Source: UBA1952 sp965246905 (GTDB lineage Bacteria; Bacteroidota; Bacteroidia; Chitinophagales; Chitinophagaceae). Taken from it: a DNA stretch of 64,000 bases. The position numbers and the translations under genes were made by a program. The stretch lies in the NCBI GenBank assembly GCA_965246905.1, contig CBDFFZ010000002.1, positions 62,001-126,000 on the forward strand. The letters run 5' to 3'. This document shows positions 17,570 to 26,161 of the stretch, one piece after another (position 1 is the stretch's first letter; each line of letters starts with the position of its first letter). Below the pieces are notes generated by a model, which was not told the origin of the DNA, did not search any database, and saw nothing but the letters and a program-made list of their open reading frames with translations.

Positions 17570-18130
17570 ATGTCTTTCAAAATATATACCAGAACAGGCG
17601 ATAAAGGCAGCACCTCGCTTATAGGCGGTACGCGTGTGCCCAAGAGCCATATACGCATAGAAAGCTACGGCACTGTGGATGAGCTCAACTCCTACCTCGG
17701 CGTGGTAAATGACAGTTGCGGCAATGAAGAGGTAAGCGCCTGGCTGCGCGAGATACAGGATCGCCTGTTTACACTCGGTGCAGAGCTGGCTACTACACCG
17801 GAAAAAGAGGTAAAAATGAAGCTTCCCGGCCTGCATGATGAAGATGTAACCTGGCTCGAGGAGCACATGGATAAGATGAATGAAACAGTGCCTGAGATGC
17901 GCTCTTTCATTATTCCGGGCGGCAATATTGCTTCTTCTTTCTGCCATGTGGCGCGCTGCATCTGCCGCCGTGCCGAGCGCCTGTGCGTAGGCATGAATGA
18001 AGCAGGCGAGGTGGTGCCTGAGCTCATTATCCGCTACCTGAACCGGCTGTCTGATTTCCTGTTTACACTGGCGCGCTATATCGGCCATCTTGCCGGCGCT
18101 GCGGAGCTGCCGTGGCGCGCGCGGATGTGA
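17570..18130 (+). CDS. Cob(I)alamin adenosyltransferase, PduO type
   Basis: 186 residues. N-terminal ATP-binding motif TRTGDKGSTSLIGG (6-19), then SYGTVDELNSYLG and the C-terminal RCICRRAERLC and YLNRLSDFLFTLAR blocks that contribute active-site residues. The trimeric enzyme transfers the adenosyl group of ATP to cob(I)alamin to form coenzyme B12. It lies 88 bp after the ABC ATPase on the same strand. Known B12-dependent partners such as methylmalonyl-CoA mutase are not in this window. Confidence 0.93.
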   Translation: MSFKIYTRTGDKGSTSLIGGTRVPKSHIRIESYGTVDELNSYLGVVNDSCGNEEVSAWLREIQDRLFTLGAELATTPEKEVKMKLPGLHDEDVTWLEEHMDKMNETVPEMRSFIIPGGNIASSFCHVARCICRRAERLCVGMNEAGEVVPELIIRYLNRLSDFLFTLARYIGHLAGAAELPWRARM

Positions 18131-18148
18131 TACGGGATCGGCTATTAT

Positions 18149-18169
18149 CCCCGGGCTGAAGCCACGGGG
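18149..18169. repeat. GC hairpin between convergent pduO-type and SPFH genes
   Basis: CCCCGGGCTGAAGCCACGGGG folds with CCCC/GGGG ends and a GGCT/AGCC core; related in sequence to the hairpin at 7382-7401. It may terminate transcription from both sides. Confidence 0.4.
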
Positions 18170-18234
18170 TTGGGGCGGTCCGGTCATTGCGGGCAAAAGG
18201 AGATAATCCACTCATCCATTTACGCACTTGCACT

Positions 18235-19134
18235 TTATTTTGCATCTAATATTACCGGGCTGCTGCCTTTGCCCATAATGATCATTTTTGCATTGGGGCT
18301 TTGCGCAAGATCACGCATCGCTTTTATCTGCTCATACTGGAGCTGCTTATCGGTAAGGTTCTCGTTTACGATCTTCTGATAGTCGGCAATGCCCTGTGCC
18401 TCTACGCGCTTACGCTGCGCTTCCTGCGATTCTTTCTGCAGCACAAATTCCATCTTCTGCGCATCCTGCTCGGCCTGTATCTTTTGCTCGATAGAGCTTT
18501 TTACGGGCGCAGGCAAGGTGATGTTGCGTACCAGCAAATTTTCGAGCAGGAGGCCGCGCTTACGAAATTCTTCTTCAATAGCTTTAAAGATCCTTCCCTG
18601 AAACTCATCGCGTTTTTTTGAGTACAGCGAGACCGCATCATAATAAACTGCATTATCGCGGATCTTGGTGCGGGCAAGCGGGCGCACTATTTTATCTTCA
18701 TAATCAAGGCCCGTTTCGCGCAGCACACGTGGTGCCTCCGCAGGTATAATGCGGTAGAGTACGGTAAGATCCATAATCACTTCCAGCCCATCGGCGCTCA
18801 ATACGCGTATGGCATCATCGCCATGGGTTTTGCCTTCATCATGCACCGCGCTCATGGTATAATTCTGGGTACGGGCATCCGTCTTTTTTACATCCACCAG
18901 CGGGTTTACAAAGTGCAGGCCGCTGGTAAGAATATCAGGCTGCACACGGCCAAAAAGCGTTTTGATGCCCAGCTCACCTGCATCTACCTGTACAAAGCAA
19001 GAAGTAGCAATGCCTACCAGCGCAAGCAGCACAGCAAAGGCTGATGCCGGCTTTGCAAAGCGGGCTAACTCCGGTACACGGCGGAGCACAAAGGCAGCCG
19101 CAAGCAAAATGACAGCAATAATAAGAAGGCCCAT
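18235..19134 (-). CDS. SPFH/prohibitin-family membrane protein
   Basis: 299 residues. Two hydrophobic N-terminal spans (LLIIAVILLAAAFVL and ASAFAVLLALVGIATSCFV), then an SPFH domain (VDAGELGIKTLFGRVQ ... GLHFVNPLVDVKKTDART) and a long charged coiled-coil (QKIQAEQDAQKMEFVLQKE). Proteins of this kind form ring-shaped assemblies in the inner membrane and often modulate FtsH-like proteases or mark membrane microdomains. The extra first membrane span is unusual compared with the simplest prohibitins. Single gene. Confidence 0.88.
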   Translation of the reverse strand: MGLLIIAVILLAAAFVLRRVPELARFAKPASAFAVLLALVGIATSCFVQVDAGELGIKTLFGRVQPDILTSGLHFVNPLVDVKKTDARTQNYTMSAVHDEGKTHGDDAIRVLSADGLEVIMDLTVLYRIIPAEAPRVLRETGLDYEDKIVRPLARTKIRDNAVYYDAVSLYSKKRDEFQGRIFKAIEEEFRKRGLLLENLLVRNITLPAPVKSSIEQKIQAEQDAQKMEFVLQKESQEAQRKRVEAQGIADYQKIVNENLTDKQLQYEQIKAMRDLAQSPNAKMIIMGKGSSPVILDAK

Positions 19135-19295
19135 AAGAAAAGATCCGCGTTATAGAAATTAATACGCGCTGCAAAGATAGCATGGGCAATAGGATAGACA
19201 GACCGTTAACTATGGCTAAGAGCAAATCTTCAAAAGTTGAGCTATCAATGCAGCTAACAAGCTACATCCGCCATAAACACGCTTTGCAACCATCC

Positions 19296-19694
19296 TCACT
19301 CTGCGTCTGCGCCGCCTTTCTTTTTGTTTTTATACTGGTCGTTCATGGCCTGCAGCTTACTCATTTGCTCCGGCGTGAGGATCGTTGAAAATTGCTCTTT
19401 GCGGTAGGCAGAGATGGCCTTATATCCGCCATTAGCTTTACCGCCGCCCGCTTTTACCGCATCTTTCCTGCGGATGCATTCCGTATTTACGGTAAGCACT
19501 TTTCCATATTGGTCATCTGTGAGGGCGAGCTTGGTCTTCAGCTCATTGGTGTAGAATTTAGCGCGCAGCTCCGGGCTTTGTTTAGTTGGTGCTGCGGTTT
19601 TAGCGTTAGCCTGTTTGAGTGGCGCTGTAGAGATCTGTGCCATTGCCGGTAGCCCTATAATTGCGATGCCGAAGACAAGAATAAGTTTTTTCAT
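19296..19694 (-). CDS. Small secreted protein with LTxxQ-like repeats (Spy/CpxP-like)
   Basis: 132 residues from the ATG at 19694, chosen because it gives a clear signal peptide (MKKLILVFGIAIIGLPAMAQ). The mature part has two 'LTxxQ' type motifs: LALTDDQYGKVL and ILTPEQMSKLQAM, as in Spy/CpxP-like periplasmic helical proteins and the DUF4890-like proteins of Bacteroidota. The C-terminus is basic then acidic (NKKKGGADAE). Possibly a periplasmic chaperone or stress protein; function not established. Confidence 0.75.
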   Translation of the reverse strand: MKKLILVFGIAIIGLPAMAQISTAPLKQANAKTAAPTKQSPELRAKFYTNELKTKLALTDDQYGKVLTVNTECIRRKDAVKAGGGKANGGYKAISAYRKEQFSTILTPEQMSKLQAMNDQYKNKKKGGADAE

Positions 19695-19858
19695 TTTTTT
19701 GCAGAAGGATAAAGCGTGAAAGTCATCAGCACAGACAGAAAGGAGCAGGTCAGGTTTAACCAGTAGCAAGATTATTTTCTCGCGCGAAAATCCCCCCTTT
19801 AAATTATACAGAACGGGCCTGGAGGTTTTTTGAATTAATTCCGTCCTCATGAACATTC

Positions 19859-19878
19859 ACCTGAAATAGTTTTCAGGT
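19859..19878 (-). terminator. Hairpin downstream of the NHL-repeat gene
   Basis: ACCTGAAA (19859-19866), loop TAGT, TTTCAGGT (19871-19878), 33 bp past the stop of the gene at 19912 on the minus strand. No long T-tract. Confidence 0.4.
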
Positions 19879-19911
19879 AAGGAGGTGTAAATTTTAAAAT
19901 GCACCAGCGGA

Positions 19912-21621
19912 TTATTTGGTGATCCTCAGGCAAGCCCAGTTGGCAAAATGCAGGAAGTAGGTGCCAATGGGTAGAAGCTCGGTATGCAGCGAGCCTGTAG
20001 TGGTGATTTGCTGCGGTGCAATTACTATTTTACCTGTTGCGTCTGTAAGCCATACACTGCAAGGTGCGTTGCTACCAGTGCGCACACTAAGCGTTGAGGA
20101 TACCGGGTTGGGCCAGGCTTCAGGAAGTGTACGGATGCTCGTACCGTTTATCGTACAGACAGCGCTGTAAGTCAACTTTCCATCGTGATGTAACAGTTGC
20201 AGCCGGTAGTAGGCCTGGCCGGGCAGAGGGGCAATATCTGTATGGCCGTAGCTGGTGCGTGTGTCTGTAGGAATGGTAGCTATCGAGCTAAAATGATCTC
20301 CATCCAGGCTACGTTGAACAGTTGCTGCGCTGAAAGGGTGATTGCTACTCAGCGCCCAGGTAAGCAGTACAGATTTCTCTGTGCCCTTTGCCGTAAAACT
20401 AATGAGCCCCAGAGGTAGCGGCGATGCCGACGTATTAAACAGCAGTATGCGGTGGTAAGACTGATCGAGCACCCAGATATTGGAGCCTGACGCTCTGGCA
20501 ATATCCAGCAGGTGGCCATTGTTGGTAGCGCTAGGGCCCGAGTAGTCATCTGCACCGATGGTGCCGGTGCTGGAGGCTCCGGAAGTAGCAGCGGCAGGAA
20601 TAGCAAAGCGGCTTATCCGGTCATTGCTTCCTTCTGCTATAAGCAATTCGTTTGCCGCACTCATGGCCACATCATAAGGTGCATTCAGCATAGATGCGGA
20701 ACTTCCGGAGTTGCCGGATATAAAGTCGGGCTGGCCGAATACGGCATCTGCAGGTGCATTATTACTTTTGCCTGCTACCTGGTCAAAGCGCAGCACACGA
20801 TGATGGCTCATATCGGCAACATACAGACTGGTGCCATCTATCAGAAGCCCCTGCGGATAGGAGAATGTATGGTCGCTTATGGGCGGCGGCGTGGTGCCGC
20901 CGGTATTTAGATCCGGCTGGCCCAGCACTTTAGTAGCAGATGGGTTGCTTACAAAAGTGGCATTGGTTACTGCTGCGCGAACGCCGGCATACATCAGTAC
21001 GCGGTGGTTATAGCCATCAACCAGAAAAAGATTTCCCGCACCATCCATAGCCATACCGTTCGGTGCATGAAGGGTGGAAGCTGTTGTACCGAAAGCAGAG
21101 CCGGCAAAGGTAGTCTGGCCAATCACATAATCTGCTGCCGCACCGTTTGTAAGTGTATTGGCATTTACCCTGCCTTCTATATTTCTGAAAATAAGTACGC
21201 GGTTGTTGTTGAAATCACTTACATAGAGGTTGCCCGATGAATCCGCCAGCACACTTGTAGGAATATACATTTTACTTGCGGTCGTTCCCTGGCTGATGGA
21301 TGTAAAATTGTTCTGGCCCAATACATAATCCGCAGCGCTGCCATTGGCTTTGGTCTCCGCACTTTTAAAAATGAGCACTCTGTTTCGGTATTCTGCCACA
21401 TACAAATTACCTGAACCATCCGTGGCAATGCCATATGGAAAATAAAAATCATGATTGGTAGCAGAGCTTGTGCTACCTGCCGTTCCAGTCACTAAATCCG
21501 GCTGCCCCAACACTTTGGTAGCCGCCTGTGCTCCAACCTGCTGGATCGAAAGTGCACCGGCTAACAGGTGGAGGATAAATGTTTTGCGCAGTATATTCCC
21601 TGAGTAAACCTTTTTATTCAT
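19912..21621 (-). CDS. Secreted NHL-repeat beta-propeller with type IX sorting domain
   Basis: 569 residues. An N-terminal signal (residues about 12-31, ending VGAQA) is followed by NHL repeats that would build a propeller (YGIATDGSGNLYVAEYRNRV, LADSSGNLYVSDFNNNRVLI, MAMDGAGNLFLVDGYNHRVL and others), then a fibronectin-like linker and a C-terminal type A sorting domain (PNPVSSTLSVRTG ... LPIGTYFLHF). It should be exported by the type IX system and attached to or released from the cell surface. The repeated 'KVLGQPDL' segments are internal repeats. Ligand unknown. Confidence 0.88.
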   Translation of the reverse strand: MNKKVYSGNILRKTFILHLLAGALSIQQVGAQAATKVLGQPDLVTGTAGSTSSATNHDFYFPYGIATDGSGNLYVAEYRNRVLIFKSAETKANGSAADYVLGQNNFTSISQGTTASKMYIPTSVLADSSGNLYVSDFNNNRVLIFRNIEGRVNANTLTNGAAADYVIGQTTFAGSAFGTTASTLHAPNGMAMDGAGNLFLVDGYNHRVLMYAGVRAAVTNATFVSNPSATKVLGQPDLNTGGTTPPPISDHTFSYPQGLLIDGTSLYVADMSHHRVLRFDQVAGKSNNAPADAVFGQPDFISGNSGSSASMLNAPYDVAMSAANELLIAEGSNDRISRFAIPAAATSGASSTGTIGADDYSGPSATNNGHLLDIARASGSNIWVLDQSYHRILLFNTSASPLPLGLISFTAKGTEKSVLLTWALSSNHPFSAATVQRSLDGDHFSSIATIPTDTRTSYGHTDIAPLPGQAYYRLQLLHHDGKLTYSAVCTINGTSIRTLPEAWPNPVSSTLSVRTGSNAPCSVWLTDATGKIVIAPQQITTTGSLHTELLPIGTYFLHFANWACLRITK

Positions 21622-21789
21622 TTTATAATTTTAAGCGCGCAAATCTAATAGCTTTAAATTATAACTAAAATTTATTCTAATAAAAAAAGATTGAATTTTA
21701 CATAATAATATGTAAAATGTAAGCCAGTTAAGTTTTTCAACTACTATAAAATAAAATAATTTCAATCATTTTTTAAGTCCAATAATTTC

Positions 21790-21824
21790 AAAAAAAATGG
21801 CCGGCCCTGGTGAAGAGCCGGCCA
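21790..21824 (-). terminator. Rho-independent terminator of the 21856-23490 gene
   Basis: On the minus strand: TGGCCGGC stem, 11-nt loop, GCCGGCCA, then eight T residues. Stem arms at 21817-21824 and 21798-21805, T-tract at 21790-21797. It is 32 bp past the stop codon. Confidence 0.85.
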
Positions 21825-21855
21825 CTTTTCAGTGTCTATTACTTTTAAAAAACAT

Positions 21856-23490
21856 CTACATCTTCACCGGTACCGGCTCCAACCATATATTCAGCTTGCT
21901 GTTGCTGAAATCATAAAGCAGCATATAGCCGGGCTTTGCAGGGATGATATTCTTATATATCTCGTAGGATTCCGGCTGGCCAAACTCAACGGAAGATTCA
22001 AATGTTTTCTTGCTGTTGCTACTACCTGTAAGCTTGGCAAAGCGCCCGAGCTTATTAAGGCCTTCGCCCATCCACTTGTCCATGTCTATCTCGCCTTTAG
22101 CGCTGGCGCCGTCTACGGGTAGAAAGTAGGCCTTCGTCTTAAATCCATCTTCATTTTTATAAACAATATATTGTTTATCATTAAAGTCGATGGTATAGCG
22201 ATAGGTGAAAAAGCGTTTTTTAGCAGCCATCCATTGCGCGAGCACAAGGCCGTTTTCCTTGCTCATGGACCCACGCACAATGGCTTCGCGGCTATCTTTT
22301 TCTACCTTATCGATGTCTTTGAACTTGCCATCAGCGCTAAAGTTGATGAATACGAAATCGAGCACAGTAAAACCGGTCTGGTCGCCTTTATAGGATGATT
22401 CTGAAGAGGAGGAAGAGCTGCCGAAGCCGCCGAACGCCCTGCTCTTTTCACCATCACCGGTGTTCTCACCACTGCTCTTGCGGAATGTTTCGCCGATAAG
22501 TGCATACGAGCCGTCTTTTTTCTGGATAAGGTCCTCGATCAGCACTTTTGTTTTGCCGGACATGAATTCGGTCATCCAATCGCTTTTCAGGTCTTCACGC
22601 ACGCTCTTCCAGGTATGCTTGTCAAATTTGGCCATAGCGCCATCGGGGGCGATGCTGGCAAAGAAGAAGCCGTCTGAATTTTTATCATCGTATTTGCCAT
22701 CATTGAAGTACATGCCGCCGGTTGCGAGCCTGCCATCGGCAGCAATGCGGATGAAGCTGGGAAAGCCACCGTCCTTATCGTCTTTCAGCTCTGTAGTGTA
22801 AACGGCATCGCCGGTTTCGGTATTGATGCTTTGGGCGGCATACACGTATTTATCACCCCAGAGCGCATTGGGCTTTTCGCGGCGCAGGAGATAGAGCCGG
22901 TCGTTGGCAAATTTGGTATCGATGATGCTCCAGATGCCTTTTTCAGGAAAGAAGGATTTAGTCCATTTTACTGCAAGATCCTTATCTACACGCTGTATCT
23001 CATAGCCCATCTTCTTTTCCTTCTCGGCACGCACAATAAGAAATTCATTTTCATTCACCACCTGGATATCCGGGTAATTTTCAGATACGAGCAGGCTGCG
23101 GCGCACATCTTCATCTACCGTTTGCTTTACGGTAGTGCCGGTCTGGTCGAGCACGATTTTGGTCATTGTTTTGCGGTTGGCATCCGCGAAAATGAACAGG
23201 AAATATTTCCCGCTGAAAGCCGATGCGGCAAGCTCGGAATTTTTAGAAACCTCGATATTTTTGGTGGCAACCGGCGTCAGGTCTTTATCGTAAAGCGCAA
23301 GCACAAAATTGGCCATGCCTTTGGTTTCCGTTTTTTCACCAAAGTAAAAAGTGTAATAATACTGGCCATTTACGGATTGTACGCCGGAGAAGCTGCGGGT
23401 AGTTACATCTTCAAGCGTTACTTTCTGCGCATTGGTAAAAGTGGCCGACAGGCATAAAAGCGCTGCTGCAATAAATGAGTAATACTTCAT
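21856..23490 (-). CDS. Secreted protein of unknown function (DUF6770-like)
   Basis: 544 residues. Signal peptide (MKYYSFIAAALLCLSATFTNAQ in sense, cleavage near residue 21) and a mature part rich in strands with repeating 'DKDLTPVATKNIEVSKNS', 'VDKDLAVKWTKSFF', 'ADGRLATGGMYFNDG' segments that suggest a propeller-like fold. A Ser-rich stretch (SSSSSSESS) interrupts it near residue 365. I believe this is the DUF6770 family of Bacteroidota, but the assignment is from memory of its general appearance. No sorting domain at the C-terminus, so likely periplasmic. Single gene with its own terminator. Confidence 0.7.
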   Translation of the reverse strand: MKYYSFIAAALLCLSATFTNAQKVTLEDVTTRSFSGVQSVNGQYYYTFYFGEKTETKGMANFVLALYDKDLTPVATKNIEVSKNSELAASAFSGKYFLFIFADANRKTMTKIVLDQTGTTVKQTVDEDVRRSLLVSENYPDIQVVNENEFLIVRAEKEKKMGYEIQRVDKDLAVKWTKSFFPEKGIWSIIDTKFANDRLYLLRREKPNALWGDKYVYAAQSINTETGDAVYTTELKDDKDGGFPSFIRIAADGRLATGGMYFNDGKYDDKNSDGFFFASIAPDGAMAKFDKHTWKSVREDLKSDWMTEFMSGKTKVLIEDLIQKKDGSYALIGETFRKSSGENTGDGEKSRAFGGFGSSSSSSESSYKGDQTGFTVLDFVFINFSADGKFKDIDKVEKDSREAIVRGSMSKENGLVLAQWMAAKKRFFTYRYTIDFNDKQYIVYKNEDGFKTKAYFLPVDGASAKGEIDMDKWMGEGLNKLGRFAKLTGSSNSKKTFESSVEFGQPESYEIYKNIIPAKPGYMLLYDFSNSKLNIWLEPVPVKM

Positions 23491-23642
23491 CTAATTATTA
23501 AATGTTTAGTTTTTTAAATTGGATGCAAATTTATGGGTAAGCAGTGCCTGCAAAACGTTAATTGTGTTACCATAACATTCAATTATTAAGTAGTTATTTT
23601 TTCATTCAAAAACTGACATTTTAGCGATAATGTACGGTCTTG

Positions 23643-23860
23643 CTAAAACAGGTCTATGCCTATGGTGAGCATATTCTGCATATACATATCGCTTGTACTA
23701 TGGTGCCACATAAATCGATATCTTCCCTTATCAAATATCTGACAGACAGGTTGTAGTTTGTATGTACACGCAGAATAACGTAATGGCCTGCACCTAATCC
23801 TGCATTTAAAGAAAAGTAGTTACCTACATTCACGGAGTTCATTTTCATTAGATCGTCTTT
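23643..23860 (-). pseudogene. Relic of an outer-membrane beta-barrel protein (C-terminal part)
   Basis: On the minus strand one frame gives NYFSLNAGLGAGHYVILRV then NYNLSVRYLI; after a shift near 23730 another frame gives MWHHSTSDMYMQNMLTIGID and a final LF before the stop. This is the usual end of a small Bacteroidota barrel protein (strand with terminal Phe). No intact N-terminus is present. Gene decay next to the toxin-antitoxin pair. Confidence 0.5.
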
Positions 23861-23901
23861 AACTAATGATAAATATTTTTTGGGGGTCAAAGACGAATAA
23901 C

Positions 23902-23919
23902 TGTACGTATATTTGTACA
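23902..23919 (+). promoter_or_regulatory. YefM-type operator pair overlapping the -7 promoter box
   Basis: TGTACG (23902-23907) and TGTACA (23914-23919) have centres 12 bp apart, as in the E. coli yefM-yoeB operator, whose core is TGTACA. A Bacteroidota -7 box TATATTTG (23908-23915) lies between and overlaps them, 13 bp upstream of the yefM start, fitting autorepression. Confidence 0.6.
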
Positions 23920-23931
23920 AAGGCTAAGCAC

Positions 23932-24204
23932 ATGCAGGTAACAACAGTTTCCGATTTTAGGAATAAAATAAAGGAATATATGAATGCAGTATGGGAAAAC
24001 TCGGAAGAGGTAATTATCGCAGGGCCAAAAGGTAGAAGTGTAGTAGTACTTTCGTTGGAAGAATATGAATCTATGAAAGAAACAGACTATTTGCTTTCAT
24101 CACCTGCTAATGCTGCAAGATTAAAGGCTGGTATGAAGAGTGTTGAGAAAGATGAACTTGTTTATAAAACTATTGAGGAATTAAATGCGCTTGCTGCTAA
24201 ATGA
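23932..24204 (+). CDS. yefM: Antitoxin YefM (Phd/YefM family)
   Basis: 90 residues. The Phd/YefM N-terminal fold is clear: MQVTTVSDFRNKIKEYMNAV, then IIAGPKGRSVVVLSLEEYESMKET. The C-terminal half (SPANAARLKAGM ... KTIEELNALAAK) should wrap around and neutralise YoeB. The ATG at 23932 was chosen over the upstream frame because it matches the family start and lies just after the operator/promoter. Its stop overlaps the toxin start by 4 bp. Confidence 0.93.
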   Translation: MQVTTVSDFRNKIKEYMNAVWENSEEVIIAGPKGRSVVVLSLEEYESMKETDYLLSSPANAARLKAGMKSVEKDELVYKTIEELNALAAK

Positions 24205-24455
24205 TCATTGCATTTACACGTGAGGGATGGGAAGATTATCAATATCTATTACAGAATAACAGAAAACTGCTTGCTAAGCTAAATAAGCTTGTTGAAGATA
24301 TTATCAGAAGTCCATTTGACGGTCTCGGTAAACCTGAAGCATTAAAAAATGATCTTCAGTGCTGGTGGTCCAGGCGGATTGATGAAGAGCACCGAGTTGT
24401 ATATCAGGTGCGTAATGATACACTTATGATTAACCAATGTTACAGGCATTATTAG
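24201..24455 (+). CDS. yoeB: Toxin YoeB, ribosome-dependent mRNA endonuclease
   Basis: 84 residues, the same length as E. coli YoeB. Active-site residues are kept at identical positions: E46 (GKPEAL), R65 (EEHRVVY) and H83-Y84 at the C-terminus (CYRHY). YoeB binds the ribosomal A site and cuts mRNA when free of YefM. Translationally coupled to yefM by a 4-bp overlap. The pair lies directly upstream of paaA with only 22 bp between, so read-through into the paa operon is possible. Confidence 0.95.
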   Translation: MIIAFTREGWEDYQYLLQNNRKLLAKLNKLVEDIIRSPFDGLGKPEALKNDLQCWWSRRIDEEHRVVYQVRNDTLMINQCYRHY

Positions 24456-24477
24456 CATTAATATTTATATTAAAATT

Positions 24478-25431
24478 ATGTCCACTATAGATTTCCAGGA
24501 AGGCTTTGATAAGAAGATTGACCATGATGTAATGATCGAGCCGCGCGACTGGATGCCGGATGATTACCGCAAAACGCTCATCCGCCAGATAAGCCAGCAT
24601 GCACACAGCGAAATTATAGGTATGCTGCCTGAAGGCAACTGGATAACCCGCGCTCCAACACTAAAGCGAAAAGCCGTGCTCCTCGCTAAAGTGCAGGACG
24701 AGGCCGGCCACGGACTATACCTCTACAGCGCAGCGGAAACGCTGGGCATTACCCGCGATCAGATGCTGGATCAGCTGCATACCGGCAAAGCAAAATATTC
24801 TTCCATCTTTAACTATCCAACCCTTACCTGGGCGGATATGGGCGCCATTGGCTGGCTGGTAGATGGCGCTGCGATTATGAACCAGGTGCCGCTTTGCCGC
24901 TCATCCTACGGCCCGTACTCACGCGCTATGGTGCGGGTGTGCAAGGAAGAAAGCTTCCACCAGCGCCAGGGTTTTGAGATAATGATGAAGCTGTGCGCCG
25001 GCACACCGGTACAGAAGAAAATGGCGCAAGATGCTTTCAACCGTTTCTGGTGGCCCGCCCTTATGATGTTTGGCCCGAACGATGCCAACAGCCCGAATAC
25101 GGCCAAGAGCATGCGCTGGCGCATTAAGCGCTTTACGAATGATGAGCTCCGCCAGAAAATGGTGGATGTAACCGTAGAGCAGGCAAAAATGATTGGCCTT
25201 ACCATCCCGGATAAAGACCTTAAATGGAATGAGGAGCGCGGCCATTATGATTATGGCGCCATCAACTGGGAAGAATTCAATAACGTAGTAAAGGGCAATG
25301 GCCCCTGCAATAAGGAGCGCCTCGCTACCCGGAAGGACGCATGGGAGGAAGGACAGTGGGTGCGGGATGCCGCGATGGCTTATGCGGAAAAGCGGAAGGC
25401 GCGGAAGGAAAAAAACGCGGTGGCTGCATGA
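24478..25431 (+). CDS. paaA: 1,2-phenylacetyl-CoA epoxidase, catalytic subunit PaaA
   Basis: 317 residues, the full length. PaaA holds the carboxylate-bridged di-iron centre that epoxidises the ring of phenylacetyl-CoA. Iron-ligand motifs are visible: AHSEIIG, KVQDEAGHGLYL and CKEESFHQRQGF. It works in a complex with PaaC (structural), PaaB and the reductase PaaE; PaaD aids assembly. The stop overlaps the start of the inserted HEPN gene (ATGA). The reductase paaE is not in this window. Confidence 0.96.
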   Translation: MSTIDFQEGFDKKIDHDVMIEPRDWMPDDYRKTLIRQISQHAHSEIIGMLPEGNWITRAPTLKRKAVLLAKVQDEAGHGLYLYSAAETLGITRDQMLDQLHTGKAKYSSIFNYPTLTWADMGAIGWLVDGAAIMNQVPLCRSSYGPYSRAMVRVCKEESFHQRQGFEIMMKLCAGTPVQKKMAQDAFNRFWWPALMMFGPNDANSPNTAKSMRWRIKRFTNDELRQKMVDVTVEQAKMIGLTIPDKDLKWNEERGHYDYGAINWEEFNNVVKGNGPCNKERLATRKDAWEEGQWVRDAAMAYAEKRKARKEKNAVAA

Positions 25432-25829
25432 TGAACAAAAAAGAACACATACAATGGTGGGTAGAAGATGCCGGAAGATCATGGCATACGGCCGGTATTT
25501 TACATAAAGAAGGAGATGCGGTTTCTGCGCTTTTCTTTTTTCATCTTACTATTGAAAAGTTATTGAAAGCTATATGGATAAGAGATAACATTACCAATAC
25601 TCCCAAAAGAACGCATGAATTAAAAAGCCTTTATAATGAAACTGATTTGGAGCTGCCCAATGGCTGGTATGATTATCTGAGTACCATTACAGAATGGAAC
25701 CTCGAAGGCCGCTACCCCGATTATAAGCTTAAAATATATCACCATGCCACACCTGCCTACATGCAGGATCACTACCAAAAGCTATGCGCACTCAAAGCCC
25801 TCTTAGAATCCGCGCTCTTAACGAGCTGA
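25428..25829 (+). CDS. HEPN-domain protein, probable toxin or partner of the MNT protein
   Basis: 133 residues from the ATG at 25428, overlapping the paaA stop by 4 bp; 25431 is equally possible. All-helical HEPN features: EDAGRSWHTAGILHKEGD, ALFFFHLTIEKLLKAIWI, then KRTHELKSLY and YPDYKL. HEPN proteins paired with MNT nucleotidyltransferases form toxin-antitoxin systems in which the MNT protein modifies (AMPylates) the HEPN RNase. A canonical RxxxxH RNase motif is not obvious here, so RNase activity is uncertain. Its 3' end overlaps the MNT gene by 46 bp. Confidence 0.85.
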   Translation: MMNKKEHIQWWVEDAGRSWHTAGILHKEGDAVSALFFFHLTIEKLLKAIWIRDNITNTPKRTHELKSLYNETDLELPNGWYDYLSTITEWNLEGRYPDYKLKIYHHATPAYMQDHYQKLCALKALLESALLTS

Positions 25830-26161
25830 TACAAGGTTTTCTTGCAGGGCTAATTAAATTGGGCTATAATCCTGTACGCGCGGTTTTGTTTGGCTCTTAT
25901 GCAAAAGAGTGTCCACATGCAGATAGTGATGTGGACCTGGCAATATGGCTACAAAAAACTTTATCTTTAGCCGATGCCGAGAGTCCTGCAATGCTGCGTC
26001 ACAGAAGCCTTCATTACCCAATAAGTCCTAAATTTTTCGAATCAGGCGAATCCTCCGATGATGACCCTTTTATAGAAGAGATATTAAATACAGGAAAGGA
26101 AATAACACTTCCGGACATTTTAAATACCTATAATTTCTTGATGAATGAGCCAATCAACTAA
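25784..26161 (+). CDS. MNT-type nucleotidyltransferase, probable antitoxin
   Basis: 125 residues. The nucleotidyltransferase core is intact: FGSYAK at 36-41 and the metal-binding DSDVDL at 47-52. Overlaps the HEPN gene at its 5' end (46 bp) and paaB at its 3' end (17 bp), so it is wedged in the paa operon. In described HEPN/MNT modules the MNT enzyme adenylylates a Tyr of HEPN to block it. The second half diverges from the minimal antitoxin form. Confidence 0.87.
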   Translation: MRTQSPLRIRALNELIQGFLAGLIKLGYNPVRAVLFGSYAKECPHADSDVDLAIWLQKTLSLADAESPAMLRHRSLHYPISPKFFESGESSDDDPFIEEILNTGKEITLPDILNTYNFLMNEPIN

